From Limnohabitans sp. MMS-10A-192 (GTDB lineage: Bacteria > Pseudomonadota > Gammaproteobacteria > Burkholderiales > Burkholderiaceae_C): a stretch of DNA of 64,000 nucleotides. How positions within the stretch are numbered: position 1 is the first letter of the stretch; each line of letters opens with the position of its first letter. Below are positions 36,684 to 46,777 of this stretch, piece after piece. Position numbers and translations under genes: made by a program. The stretch is taken from contig NZ_NERX01000001.1 of assembly GCF_003063335.1 (NCBI RefSeq), forward strand, positions 124,001 to 188,000, in the 5' to 3' direction. A model generated the notes under the pieces. The model saw only the letters and a program-made list of their open reading frames with translations, did no database searches and was not told the origin of the DNA.

Positions 36684-37421
36684 TCATCGCAAAGCGCGCA
36701 GCGCCAGCATCAAGCCGCTGACCACCAGCAGGCCGCAGATGATCTGGCGCAAGCGTGGCACCGGCACCCGGTGCGCCACGCGGTGGCCCAGCCACACGCC
36801 CAGCAAAGCCACGCCGATGAGCACAGCCCAGCGCTGCCAGAGCACCGCGCTGCTCAGGCGCCCTTCCCAGGCCATGCCAGCCAACACGGTGCTGGCGGCC
36901 ACGGTGATGATCATGGGGATGCTGGCCCGCACTTGCTGCACGTCGCTCAGGCGGCGGCTGAGCCAGGCCACCACCAAGGGGCCAGCGGTGCCGAAAATCA
37001 GCTCCACCACGCCAATGGCGGTGCCCACAGGCCCCGCCCACAGCGGCGCAGGATGGCGGACATGCGCCGCTGCAGGGCGCAGCGCGTTCACGCCCACGCC
37101 AGCCACATACAGACCCAACACCAGCAAAGGCCAGCGTGTCTGCAGGTGCTGCATCAACCACAAGCCCAGCAAGGTGCCCGCCAGCAGGCCGGGCAGCAGG
37201 CGGCGCAGTTCACGCCACTGCACTTGTCGCCAATTGAGTCCGCTGTGAAAGGCCGATGCGGGCACGTCCATCAGCAAGGTCATGGCCACCACTTCGGGCA
37301 AGGGCCATTGCCAGGCCAAAAGCGGCACGATGACCAGGGCCGAACCAAAGCCCGTCAGGCCAAGCACGGCATAGCCCAGCAAAACCACCCCCATGGGGTA
37401 GAGCCACTCCTGCACGTTCAA
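36684..37421 (-). CDS. TauE/SafE-family membrane transporter
   Basis: A 245-aa protein with about seven to eight hydrophobic helices and the family-type start GVVLLGYAVLGLTGFGSALVIVPLL. The second half repeats the fold (GTAIGVVELIFGTAGPLVVAWL). Such proteins export sulfite, sulfoacetate or other small organic anions; the substrate here is not known. The likely start is TTG at 37421, overlapping the stop of the upstream hydrolase gene by 4 nt, so the two are coupled. Confidence 0.87.
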   Translation of the reverse strand: MNVQEWLYPMGVVLLGYAVLGLTGFGSALVIVPLLAWQWPLPEVVAMTLLMDVPASAFHSGLNWRQVQWRELRRLLPGLLAGTLLGLWLMQHLQTRWPLLVLGLYVAGVGVNALRPAAAHVRHPAPLWAGPVGTAIGVVELIFGTAGPLVVAWLSRRLSDVQQVRASIPMIITVAASTVLAGMAWEGRLSSAVLWQRWAVLIGVALLGVWLGHRVAHRVPVPRLRQIICGLLVVSGLMLALRALR

Positions 37422-38290
37422 ACGGGCAGCTCGATCAGGGCTTGGGCCAGGGCATGCAGTCGGCTGCCAGGTCGGGTCAGGTCGGTCACCACGCTGAAGT
37501 GGTTCAGGCCAGGCAGTTCTTCACAGACCGGCACGGTCTTGGGACCCCAGACCTGTTGAATCAGGCGGTTGTGGCGCAAGAACTCGGGGCTCTCGTCACC
37601 ACCCACCACGGTGTAGAGCACGCCCTTGGTGGGGCGTTGCCATTTGGCGGGGCTGGCCATGCGCACATGGGCCGGGGTGATGCGCAAATCGGGCTGCACA
37701 AACGGGGTCTTGCGGATCGGCTCCAGGTCGTACAAACCCGAGATGGACATGGTTTTGCGCACCAGGCCCGCGGGCAAATCGCGGCCGACTTTTTTCCAGT
37801 CGCACGCCAGCAGCATGGCCGCCAAGTGACCGCCCGCCGAATGGCCGATCACGCTGATGTTGCTGCGGTCACCACCGTGCTCGCCAATGTGGCGCCAGAC
37901 CCAGGCCAGCGCCCGGCTCATTTGCAAGGCGATGTCGGGAATCGTCACCGGCTGAGTTTCGGTGCCGGGGCACAGGTCGTAGTTGACCGCCACCACGCAG
38001 GCGCCCATGCCCTGCAAGGCCGGGGCCACAAATGAATGGTCGGCTTTGTCCAGGCTGCGCCAATAGCCGCCGTGGATGAACACCACCACGGGTGCGCCCG
38101 GGCGGGGCGCGGGAAACACGTCCAGCATCTCCAGAGGGCCATCGCCAAAGCGCAGGTCCAGCTGGGGCTTGAGGGACTGACGCGCCTCTTCAGAAGCTGT
38201 ACGCCAGTGCGCAAAGTGGTCGACAAAGTCCGGCACCAAGGCACGGTTGTTGTACATGGTGTTGTGCCATGCAGCGTCTTTGAGGGCCAT
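37418..38290 (-). CDS. Alpha/beta hydrolase, arylformamidase/HSL-like
   Basis: A 290-aa hydrolase with oxyanion motif HGGYW (73-77), nucleophile Ser151 in GHSAGG, Asp232 (GGDESPEF) and His264 (GLNHFSVV). HGGYW and overall size recall kynurenine formamidase (AFMID) and hormone-sensitive-lipase-like esterases. No kynurenine gene is near, so the substrate is open. GGAG lies 7 nt before the ATG. Coupling to a TauE/SafE exporter suggests that its product may be exported; this is inference. Confidence 0.85.
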   Translation of the reverse strand: MALKDAAWHNTMYNNRALVPDFVDHFAHWRTASEEARQSLKPQLDLRFGDGPLEMLDVFPAPRPGAPVVVFIHGGYWRSLDKADHSFVAPALQGMGACVVAVNYDLCPGTETQPVTIPDIALQMSRALAWVWRHIGEHGGDRSNISVIGHSAGGHLAAMLLACDWKKVGRDLPAGLVRKTMSISGLYDLEPIRKTPFVQPDLRITPAHVRMASPAKWQRPTKGVLYTVVGGDESPEFLRHNRLIQQVWGPKTVPVCEELPGLNHFSVVTDLTRPGSRLHALAQALIELPV

Positions 38291-38386
38291 GGGGTGTCTC
38301 CTGAAAAATCAATGCCGCCATCTTGGCACAGCCCCTGCAACGCGCCTGCCCAATGCGGGACAGACACCGCAGCGGACTGCTTCGGA

Positions 38387-40576
38387 TCAGATCTTCATTT
38401 CCAGGCGCAGCTGCACCACACGCCAGTTGGATGTGCTGGTGCGGGCCACCTCGGAAACGCTGTTCCCGATATAGCTCGTGCCGGTCACGTAGTCTCGCGG
38501 GGTGAGGTTGCTCACCGTCAAGCGCAAGCCGGTGTTGGCCGACAGCTTCCACAGGCCATACACGTCCAGCACCTGCTTGGTGCCTTGGTAGGCCCATTGC
38601 TGTTCACTGCGGCGGGTGTCGTAATCGGGGTTCCAGTTGAAGTTGCCCCCCAGGGTCAAGGGCAGTCCACGCAAACGGTAATCAGCGCCCAAGTTGGCGG
38701 TCATGCTGGGTTGTTGGTCCAGCCGGTTGTCCGGCCCGGGCACTTGCAAGACCTTAGAATGAAAAAAACTCACGTTGCTGCGAATGTCTATCGGCAAAGC
38801 CTCCGCCCAAGCCTGGTCCAGGCGGAACTTGGCCTCCAGCTCCAGCCCTTGGGTGACGGCATCGCCCACGTTCAGAGGTGTGGAAACCCATTTGCCCGTG
38901 CTCTGATTGAAGGCGGTGGCGTAACGGATCAAGTCGCTGATGTTGCGACGAAAGACATTGGCGCTCAAGACACCCCCGCCGGCAAGATACCGTTCGAAAG
39001 CCACATCGATGCCGGTGGCCAATTCGGGGCGCAAATCAGGGTTGCCCACGCGGTCAGGACGTGTGGGGCTGTTGGTCTCGCGAGACGGCACGTAACGCGC
39101 CACCAGGTTGTACAGCGTGGGCGTTTTGTAGCTGCGCGTCAGACTCATGCGCACTTGGTCGCGCTTGTCGGCATCGGGCTTCCACACGGCGTGCAGTAAC
39201 GGCGTCCAGACCGAACTGTGGTTGGACTTGAAACCCTGCTCGTTGGTGCCCTCGGTCACGATCGATTCGTAACGCAACCCCCCATGCGCTGACCAGTTGG
39301 AATTGATCTTGAATTCATCTTGCGCATAACCGGCCCAGCGGAAAGTGCGGGCTTGCAGATCGCCGCCGTCTTCTGAAACAGCCGCATTGGCCGCCTCCAC
39401 TCGGCGTACACCTTCCAGCTCAAGACCACTCACAACCTGGTGCCCATTGGCCATGGCACGGGTCCACTTGCCGTTGAGGCTGTAGGAGCGGTCCTCAAAA
39501 TTCTGGGTCTCGAAGGTATTGAGCAACAAAGGCGTGGTCGCCCCGGTTTGATCGAAGCGGTAATCGTAGTTGGACTGTCCCAGACCAAAGCGCAGCTCCA
39601 GGCGGTCATCGGCCGACAAGCGCTGAGCCCACTGGCCGTTCAGGCGACCCATCGAATAAGTGCTGCGGTTTCGGGTGTTGGCTGCATCCGACAGCATCGC
39701 CGAGCCACCGGCGAGTTGGCTCGAGCGGATCGTCCCCAGCGCCTCGTACTCGGAGTGGATCAAAAATGGCGTCAGCGTCAGGCTTTTGCCCTGCTCACCG
39801 CGCCACTGCAAGCGGGCATTGGCATGGATGGCCTGACGTCGCCCCACGGACTGGACATCCCTGACACGCTGATCGTCACCGGGTTCGGCATCGGTGACGG
39901 TATGGTTCACCTCAGGCCGCTTCTGGTCCATGGCCGACAAGGTGAACGTGCCCGCGAGTGGCTCGGCCTTGAGGTTGTGCACCCAATTGACTTGGGTGGA
40001 GCCTTCACCGTGCTCCTGAGTCCGGGTGATCTTCAGGTCATCCGGATTGGCCTTTTGACCCTCGCGCAAAACAATGTTGATGGTGCCCGCAATGGCGCGT
40101 GCACCCGTTTCGGCGGTGGGGGCGCGCAAAATTTCAATCCGCTCGACCTGCTCAGGCGTGAGGGAGTCGATGGAAAAACCGGGCGGCACACGCTCACCGT
40201 CCATCAGGATCTGGGTATAGCCGCCACCCAGGCCGCGCATGCGGATCGCACCACCACGCCCGGGCGCGCCGCCAATGGTCACACCCGGCAAACGCTTGAG
40301 CACTTCGCCCAAGGTGGCGTCGCCTTGTTTTTCGATCTCTTCACGGCCAATGACGATCTTCGCCGCAGTGGATTCACGGCGGACTTCGGTGTCGTTGTTG
40401 CGGTTGCTGCGGATCTCGATGCGCCCCAAATCGGTGGCGGGCGCGGTCTGGGCCATCGACAAGGCCGGTACGCACACGCAGCCCGCCGCCAGCCAATGCC
40501 CCATCAAAGGCTTGAGGAGCGAGATCAACGCGGCACGGCCGGGCTTGGAGAAAGGGGGGTTTTTGAAATCACGCAT
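38387..40576 (-). CDS. TonB-dependent outer-membrane receptor
   Basis: A 729-aa receptor. An N-terminal signal of about 43 residues (LAAGCVCVPALSMAQ) is followed by a plug domain (~60-170: LGEVLKRLPGVTIGG, RIEILRAPTAETGARAIAGTINI) and a beta-barrel. It ends RLEMKI rather than in an aromatic residue. It would take up a siderophore, heme, cobalamin or a sugar with TonB energy; no neighbour reveals the ligand. No Fur box was identified upstream. It follows the helicase gene on the same strand with a 69-nt gap. Confidence 0.9.
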   Translation of the reverse strand: MRDFKNPPFSKPGRAALISLLKPLMGHWLAAGCVCVPALSMAQTAPATDLGRIEIRSNRNNDTEVRRESTAAKIVIGREEIEKQGDATLGEVLKRLPGVTIGGAPGRGGAIRMRGLGGGYTQILMDGERVPPGFSIDSLTPEQVERIEILRAPTAETGARAIAGTINIVLREGQKANPDDLKITRTQEHGEGSTQVNWVHNLKAEPLAGTFTLSAMDQKRPEVNHTVTDAEPGDDQRVRDVQSVGRRQAIHANARLQWRGEQGKSLTLTPFLIHSEYEALGTIRSSQLAGGSAMLSDAANTRNRSTYSMGRLNGQWAQRLSADDRLELRFGLGQSNYDYRFDQTGATTPLLLNTFETQNFEDRSYSLNGKWTRAMANGHQVVSGLELEGVRRVEAANAAVSEDGGDLQARTFRWAGYAQDEFKINSNWSAHGGLRYESIVTEGTNEQGFKSNHSSVWTPLLHAVWKPDADKRDQVRMSLTRSYKTPTLYNLVARYVPSRETNSPTRPDRVGNPDLRPELATGIDVAFERYLAGGGVLSANVFRRNISDLIRYATAFNQSTGKWVSTPLNVGDAVTQGLELEAKFRLDQAWAEALPIDIRSNVSFFHSKVLQVPGPDNRLDQQPSMTANLGADYRLRGLPLTLGGNFNWNPDYDTRRSEQQWAYQGTKQVLDVYGLWKLSANTGLRLTVSNLTPRDYVTGTSYIGNSVSEVARTSTSNWRVVQLRLEMKI

Positions 40577-40613
40577 GGGGGCGATTTTGACAGCGCTCGG
40601 CCCATGCGATTTG

Positions 40614-40636
40614 AAGCCCGGGTAAAGACCGGGCTT
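40614..40636 (-). other. Hairpin between helicase and TonB receptor genes
   Basis: AAGCCCGG/CCGGGCTT with a 7-nt loop lies just after the helicase stop. No T tract follows, so termination is doubtful; it may separate the two messages or protect a 3' end. Confidence 0.5.
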
Positions 40637-40645
40637 CGGTGGCGA

Positions 40646-42097
40646 TCATTCGCCGGTTTTGAACAGCGCAGCCACCTTGCGCTTGGGCTTGATGTTGGCC
40701 GAAATCGACGAACGGGGCGTCTTGGGTGCGGCCGACTCCCAGCTGGGCGCTGCATCGGCTGCAGGGGCCTCATAGGGCTTCTCAAAGAAGGGATCGCGGT
40801 TGACCGGTGCGGGACGGAAGCCGCCACGGCGCTCACGCGGTTCGATGGCATCTCTCGGGTCGAACTCTTCACGGCGGCGGCCTTCGTAGGCACGGCCACG
40901 CGGACGCTCGTCCGAACGCTCACGGTCAGTGCGCTCGCCACCCATGCGCGAACGCTCGTCGAGCTGCAGAGTTTCCACCTCCAGCTTTTTCTTGATCAGC
41001 TTTTCAATGTCGCCCACCAAGCGTGTATCGGAAGGGCTGACCAAGGTCACGGCCAAACCAGACGCACCGGCGCGGCCCGTGCGGCCAATGCGGTGCACAT
41101 AGTCTTCGGCGTTGAAAGGCACGTCAAAGTTGAACACGGCAGGCACGTCCTTGATGTCCAGACCGCGCGCGGCCACATCGGTACACACCAGCAAATCGAC
41201 TTCGCCTTTTTTGAACGCTTCCAAAGCCTTCAATCGCTCGTCTTGGCTCTTGTCGCCGTGCAAAGCCGCTGTGCGCAAGCCTTCACGCTCCAAAGAGCGG
41301 GCCAAACGGCCGCAACCGAGCTTGCTGTTCACAAAGATGAACGCTTGCTTGATGCCGCGATCGGTCAACACCTTGCGGATCACGCGGCGCTTGTCGTCGT
41401 CTTGGGCTGCGTAAAAACGCTGCTCGACGGTGGAGGCGGTTTCGTTCGGGCGTGCCACCTCGATGGTGACCGGGTTTTGCAAATAGCTGCCCGCCAAGCG
41501 CTTGATCTCGGGCGAGAAGGTGGCCGAGAACAGCAAGGTGGTGCGCTGCTTGGGCAAGAAGCTCAAAATGCGCTGCAAATCGGGCAAGAAGCCGATGTCC
41601 AGCATGCGGTCGGCTTCGTCCAGCACCACATATTCGACCTGGTTGAGCACCGCGTTCTTGGCTTCGATGTGGTCCAGCAAACGGCCAGGCGTGGCGACCA
41701 GCACTTCGACGCCTTTTTTGAGCTCCAGGGTCTGGGGCTTCATGTCCATGCCGCCAAACACCACCGCGCTGCGCAGCTGGGTGTACTTGGCGTACATCTT
41801 GATTTGTTGGGCCACCTGATCGGCCAGCTCGCGTGTGGGTAAGAGCACCAAAGCGCGCACAGGGTGGCGCGCTGGCGAGGTGGAGGGGTTTTCGTGCTTG
41901 AGCAGGCGTTGCAGCAAAGGCAGCGAGAAAGCCGCCGTTTTACCGGTGCCGGTCTGGGCTGCGCCCATCACATCCTGGCCTGTCAACACCACCGGAATGG
42001 CTTGGGCCTGGATAGGGGTCATGGATTCGTAGCCCATTTCGGCCACGGCTCGTGCCAGCGTGGGCGCCAGCGATAAATTGGAAAAAGAGTCGGTCAT
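40646..42097 (-). CDS. rhlE: DEAD-box ATP-dependent RNA helicase, RhlE-like
   Basis: A 483-aa helicase. FSNLSLAPTLARAVAEMGYESMTPIQAQAIP is the Q motif; AQTGTGKT (~44-51), VLDEADRMLD (~160), LFSATF (SAT) and HRIGRTGRAG are motifs I, II, III and VI. A C-terminal Arg/Glu-rich tail and final basic KPKRKVAALFKTGE are typical of RhlE in Burkholderiales. It unwinds RNA duplexes in ribosome assembly or mRNA decay with RNase E. RhlE rather than RhlB/DbpA is chosen from the N-terminus and tail. Confidence 0.9.
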   Translation of the reverse strand: MTDSFSNLSLAPTLARAVAEMGYESMTPIQAQAIPVVLTGQDVMGAAQTGTGKTAAFSLPLLQRLLKHENPSTSPARHPVRALVLLPTRELADQVAQQIKMYAKYTQLRSAVVFGGMDMKPQTLELKKGVEVLVATPGRLLDHIEAKNAVLNQVEYVVLDEADRMLDIGFLPDLQRILSFLPKQRTTLLFSATFSPEIKRLAGSYLQNPVTIEVARPNETASTVEQRFYAAQDDDKRRVIRKVLTDRGIKQAFIFVNSKLGCGRLARSLEREGLRTAALHGDKSQDERLKALEAFKKGEVDLLVCTDVAARGLDIKDVPAVFNFDVPFNAEDYVHRIGRTGRAGASGLAVTLVSPSDTRLVGDIEKLIKKKLEVETLQLDERSRMGGERTDRERSDERPRGRAYEGRRREEFDPRDAIEPRERRGGFRPAPVNRDPFFEKPYEAPAADAAPSWESAAPKTPRSSISANIKPKRKVAALFKTGE

Positions 42098-42137
42098 TAA
42101 CCTGCTATTGTCGCATTTTGGGCTGACGCCCCAAAAA

Positions 42138-42707
42138 TCAGGTCTTGGGCAGTGTCACGCCCACCTGACCCTGGTACTTGCCACCCCGGTCTTTGTAGCT
42201 GGTCTCGCAGACTTCGTCGCTCTCAAAGAACAGCACTTGGGCGCAACCTTCTCCAGCGTAAATCTTGGCCGGCAGGGGCGTGGTGTTGGAAAACTCCAGC
42301 GTCACATAGCCTTCCCACTCGGGCTCGAAGGGGGTCACGTTCACGATGATGCCGCAACGGGCATAGGTGCTCTTGCCCAGGCAGACGGTCAGCACATTGC
42401 GGGGGATGCGGAAGTACTCGACGGTGCGGGCCAGCGCAAAGCTGTTGGGCGGGATGATGCAGACATCACTGTGGATGTCCACAAAGCTCTTTTCGTCAAA
42501 GTTCTTGGGGTCCACCACCGTGCTGTAGATGTTGGTGAAGACCTTGAACTCGGGCGCACAGCGGATGTCATAGCCGTAACTGCTGGTGCCGTAGCTCACG
42601 ATTTTCTCGCCAGCGGCGTTCTGACGGATCTGGCCGGGCTCGAACGGCTCGATCATGCCGGTTTGCTCGGCCATGCGGCGGATCCATTTGTCGCTCTTGA
42701 TGCTCAT
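42138..42707 (-). CDS. dcd: dCTP deaminase
   Basis: A 189-aa enzyme that deaminates dCTP to dUTP for dTMP synthesis. [42 protein letters not shown] and the catalytic Glu in VTLEFSN (~138) are present, and length and motifs match E. coli-type Dcd. A small hairpin TTTTGGG/CCCAAAA (42116-42136) lies just past the stop. Upstream, two family B repeats separate it from a BMP-family gene. Confidence 0.96.
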   Translation of the reverse strand: MSIKSDKWIRRMAEQTGMIEPFEPGQIRQNAAGEKIVSYGTSSYGYDIRCAPEFKVFTNIYSTVVDPKNFDEKSFVDIHSDVCIIPPNSFALARTVEYFRIPRNVLTVCLGKSTYARCGIIVNVTPFEPEWEGYVTLEFSNTTPLPAKIYAGEGCAQVLFFESDEVCETSYKDRGGKYQGQVGVTLPKT

Positions 42708-42738
42708 GGTGCGTCCTTTGATGATGGGCTTGATTTTA

Positions 42739-42804
42739 GTGGCGATCCAGCCCAGTCAGCGGGACACGGCTGGATAGCCACGTCGCGAAGCTGCTGGCGA
42801 TGAC
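42739..42804. repeat. Family B repeat, degenerate copy (~66 bp)
   Basis: GTGGCGATCCAG and CTGGATAGCCACGTCGCGAAG form the inner arms, ending GGCGATGAC. The outer left arm is lost. It is adjacent to the intact copy at 42813. Confidence 0.7.
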
Positions 42805-42812
42805 CGCTTCTC

Positions 42813-42896
42813 GTCATCGCGAGCGAAGCGTGGCGATCCAGTACATGAAAGAGCGCTGCAACTGGATCGCCACGTCGCTTCGCTCCTCGCGATGAC
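42813..42896 (+). repeat. Family B palindromic element, complete 84-bp copy
   Basis: Runs from GTCATCGCGAGCGAAGCG to CTCCTCGCGATGAC, with centre GCGCTGCAACTGGAT. Length and arms equal the copy at 27384-27467. It lies between dcd and the BMP-family stop. Confidence 0.9.
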
Positions 42897-42905
42897 ATTC
42901 AAGCC

Positions 42906-44003
42906 TCAACGCGAAACCTTGCCCTGCACGCCTTGCACCAGGTAGTTCATGCCCAGAATCTGGGCGTCGCTCAGGCTTTGGCCTGCAGGCAAGATCTCGC
43001 GACCTTCGTTGTCGGTGATCGGGCCAGCAAAAGGCAGCAATTTGCCCGAACCCACGAGCTTTTGCTTGGCCAATATTTCGTCTTGAACGTTCTTGGGCAC
43101 CTTGGGGCCAAAGTCGCCGACGCGGATCATGCCATCCTTGACACCACCCCAGACGCTGCCCGAAGTCCAGCTGCCGTTCATGGCCGCCTTGACGCGTGCG
43201 GTGTAGTACTCACCCCACTGGTGCGTGACCGCGATGATCTGCGCATCCGGGCCGGTCTTGCGCATGTCCGAGTGGTAGGCCACTGCCATCTTGCCGCGCT
43301 CTTGTGCAGCGGCCATCACGGCGGTCGAGCCGGTGTGAAAAGCGATCACATCGACATCCTGGTTGAACAAAGCCATGGCCGCTTCACGCTCTTTGGGTGG
43401 ATCGAACCAAGCGTTGAGCCAGACCACCTTGACGATGGCCTTGGGGTTGACCGAGCGCATGCCCAGCGTGAAGGCATTGATGCCCTGCAGCACCTCGGGA
43501 ATCGGAAAACCCGCCACATAGCCTGCCACGTTGGACTTGGTCATGCGCCCGGCAGCAATACCCGCCAAGTAGCGGCCCTCGTAATAGCGGGCGTTCGAGG
43601 CCGACACGTTGGGTGCGGTCTTGAAACCGGTGACCGACTCGAACTTCACATTCGGAAAGTCCTTGGCCACCTTGAGCGTGGGCTCCATGTAACCAAAGCT
43701 GGGGGTGAAGATGATCTGGTTGCCCTGCTGGGCCAGGTCGCGGATCACGCGCTCCGCGTCAGCGCCCTCCGCCACATCGGCCACAAAAGTGGTCTTGACC
43801 TGATCGCCCAAAGCCTTTTCAACCGCCTTGCGACCCTCGTCGTGCTGCTTGGTCCAGCCCGCCTCGGTGATGGGGGAGACATAGACAAAACCAGCCTTGA
43901 TGGGCTCGGTGAGTTTGCCGGGAGTTTGCGCTGGGATTTGAGCCTGTGCGGCCGAAAGAAAAAAGCAGGCGGCCACGAGCGTGGCTGCGAGGTTTTTATA
44001 CAT
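42906..44003 (-). CDS. BMP-family ABC transporter substrate-binding protein (purine/nucleoside type)
   Basis: A 365-aa exported protein: signal peptide with cleavage after AQA (~22), then KAGFVYVSPITEAGWTKQHDEGRKAVEK, the BMP/Med family start, and FGYMEPTLKVAKDFP. The family binds nucleosides or purine bases for ABC import. It is clearly related to the lipoprotein at 46778 but has an ordinary signal peptide instead of a lipobox. A terminator upstream (44035-44065) separates it from the adenine deaminase unit, so it needs its own promoter. No permease is next to it; it probably shares the importer at 47955-51464. Confidence 0.88.
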   Translation of the reverse strand: MYKNLAATLVAACFFLSAAQAQIPAQTPGKLTEPIKAGFVYVSPITEAGWTKQHDEGRKAVEKALGDQVKTTFVADVAEGADAERVIRDLAQQGNQIIFTPSFGYMEPTLKVAKDFPNVKFESVTGFKTAPNVSASNARYYEGRYLAGIAAGRMTKSNVAGYVAGFPIPEVLQGINAFTLGMRSVNPKAIVKVVWLNAWFDPPKEREAAMALFNQDVDVIAFHTGSTAVMAAAQERGKMAVAYHSDMRKTGPDAQIIAVTHQWGEYYTARVKAAMNGSWTSGSVWGGVKDGMIRVGDFGPKVPKNVQDEILAKQKLVGSGKLLPFAGPITDNEGREILPAGQSLSDAQILGMNYLVQGVQGKVSR

Positions 44004-44034
44004 GGTAGTCCTCTACATGGCCCCGGTGATACAC

Positions 44035-44065
44035 AAAACGAAGCCCGCCGGGGCAGCGGGCTTCG
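44035..44065 (-). terminator. Intrinsic terminator after adenine deaminase gene
   Basis: Read on the minus strand: stem CGAAGCCCGC/GCGGGCTTCG with a 7-nt loop, then TTTTG. It closes the BenE-like / 74-aa / deaminase unit. Confidence 0.75.
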
Positions 44066-44096
44066 GAGCGTATTTTAACGAGGCTTGATTGGCGCT

Positions 44097-45373
<1,277 letters not shown>

Positions 45374-45397
45374 GCGCCATCCATTCGTGAGTGCCCA

Positions 45398-46624
45398 TCA
45401 GGCCTTGCGAAAATCGCCCCGCTCCATCCACCACGACACCGCAAATCCGGCCACCAAACCCCAAAAGGCCGCGCCGATGTTGAACAGTCCGATGTCGGCC
45501 ACCGTGACCAGCAAACTGACCAAAGCGCCCAGTGAGAACTTGCCTGCGCCAAACGAGGCCACAAACGCCCCTTGCAGCACGCGCAGCATGGCCAAACCGC
45601 CCAACACCATGATGAACTCTTTGGGGGCCGCCAGCATCAGACCGGTGAAAGTGGGGGCCATCAGGCCGAACAACAGCGCCAGCCCGCCAAACATCAGCGC
45701 CCCGGTGTAGTGGCGAGGCTTCTCGCCAGACGAGGTGAGCAAGCCATTGGTCGGTCCGGTCAGGCAAGTGCTGACCGCACCGAACACCGCACTCACGGCC
45801 GCGCCCACACCACAGGCCACGGCGATGGCGTTCACGGGTGGCTCGTGTCCGGCGTTTTTGAGCACCGCCACACCCTGCCCGTTTTGCACCACCAGCACCG
45901 TGATGGCCAAGGGCACCACCAGCTCCAGCATGGCCGCCCACGACCACACCGGGGCCTGAATCACCGGCTGCGCCAGCGTCAGTTGGCCCACGGCCGAGGC
46001 GTCCAGTCTGCCCGACAGCGCCACCGCCAAAGCCCCCACCAGCAAGGCCCCGATCACGGGTGGCAATCGCTTGCCCCAATCGGCTTTGGCTGAAAGCAAC
46101 AAAAACACGGCCACCATCGGGGCCGCAATCGCCACATCGCTTTGCAAGGCCCGCACGATGTCCAGGCCAAACCGCAAGAACACCCCGGCCACCATGCCCA
46201 TGACGATGGGCATGGGCAACGCCGCCATAACGCGCTTGACCCAACCGCTCAAACCCAGCAGCAGGATCAGCGCACTGGTCACATAAAAAGCGCCAATCAC
46301 CTCAGCAAAACTCAGGTGCTGCAAGGCAGGCCCCACCAGCACCGTGCCGGGAATCGTCCAGCCAAACGCCAAGGGCGTGGTGTAGCGCCAGCTCATCAGC
46401 AAAGTCACCAAACCATTGACAAAGAACACCCCAAACACCCAGGACGCCAGCTCCTCGGGCGACAAGCCGCCGCGTGTGCCCACCGACAAGATGATGGCCA
46501 CCGGGCCGGTGGCGGCAAAGATAAAACCTATCAAGGCATTGGCGGCGTAGGTGCTACCAAAGTCGGACACGATTTGCCGCCAGCTTCTGCGCGCCGCGGC
46601 GGGGACTTCCAGGTGTTTGAACAA
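45398..46624 (-). CDS. BenE-family permease, possibly a purine transporter
   Basis: A 408-aa protein with about 12 hydrophobic helices. GFIFAATGPVAIIL, TIPGTVLVGPALQHLSFAEVIGAFYVTS, NAIAVACGVGAAVSAVFGAVSTCLTGP and TGALMFGGLALLFGL match the BenE (benzoate:H+ symport) family, which shares its fold with the nucleobase/ascorbate (NCS2) transporters. No benzoate gene is near; instead it heads a unit with adenine deaminase, so a purine substrate is a reasonable inference. The start is a TTG at 46624. The preceding gene ends in a strong terminator. Confidence 0.8.
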   Translation of the reverse strand: MFKHLEVPAAARRSWRQIVSDFGSTYAANALIGFIFAATGPVAIILSVGTRGGLSPEELASWVFGVFFVNGLVTLLMSWRYTTPLAFGWTIPGTVLVGPALQHLSFAEVIGAFYVTSALILLLGLSGWVKRVMAALPMPIVMGMVAGVFLRFGLDIVRALQSDVAIAAPMVAVFLLLSAKADWGKRLPPVIGALLVGALAVALSGRLDASAVGQLTLAQPVIQAPVWSWAAMLELVVPLAITVLVVQNGQGVAVLKNAGHEPPVNAIAVACGVGAAVSAVFGAVSTCLTGPTNGLLTSSGEKPRHYTGALMFGGLALLFGLMAPTFTGLMLAAPKEFIMVLGGLAMLRVLQGAFVASFGAGKFSLGALVSLLVTVADIGLFNIGAAFWGLVAGFAVSWWMERGDFRKA

Positions 46625-46710
46625 AGCTTGGACCCAGGTGGTTTGAACAAGGGTCTCAGGGTATCAAAAAAACCGGCGACAGTTGTCACGATCCTGAAGG
46701 TCCGGCCGCC

Positions 46711-46744
46711 AAAGAAAAAAGCCGCCCGACTTGCATCGGGCGGC
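46711..46744 (-). terminator. Intrinsic terminator of the ABC importer operon
   Basis: On the minus strand: stem GCCGCCCGA/TCGGGCGGC (46744-46736 and 46729-46721) with a 6-nt loop and six T. It lies 33 nt past the BMP lipoprotein stop. Confidence 0.92.
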
Positions 46745-46777
46745 CCTTGTCGATCTGCGCCGTTTGGGCGCATCCCA

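Noticed and set aside
36684-37421. Specific sulfite or taurine export function for the TauE/SafE protein
   Set aside because: No sulfur gene is nearby, and the family covers many substrates.
39440-41842. 800-codon + strand frame across the TonB receptor and helicase genes
   Set aside because: Antisense shadow over two well-supported genes.
42116-42136. Terminator after dcd
   Set aside because: TTTTGGG/CCCAAAA pairs, but no T run follows the stem on the dcd strand.
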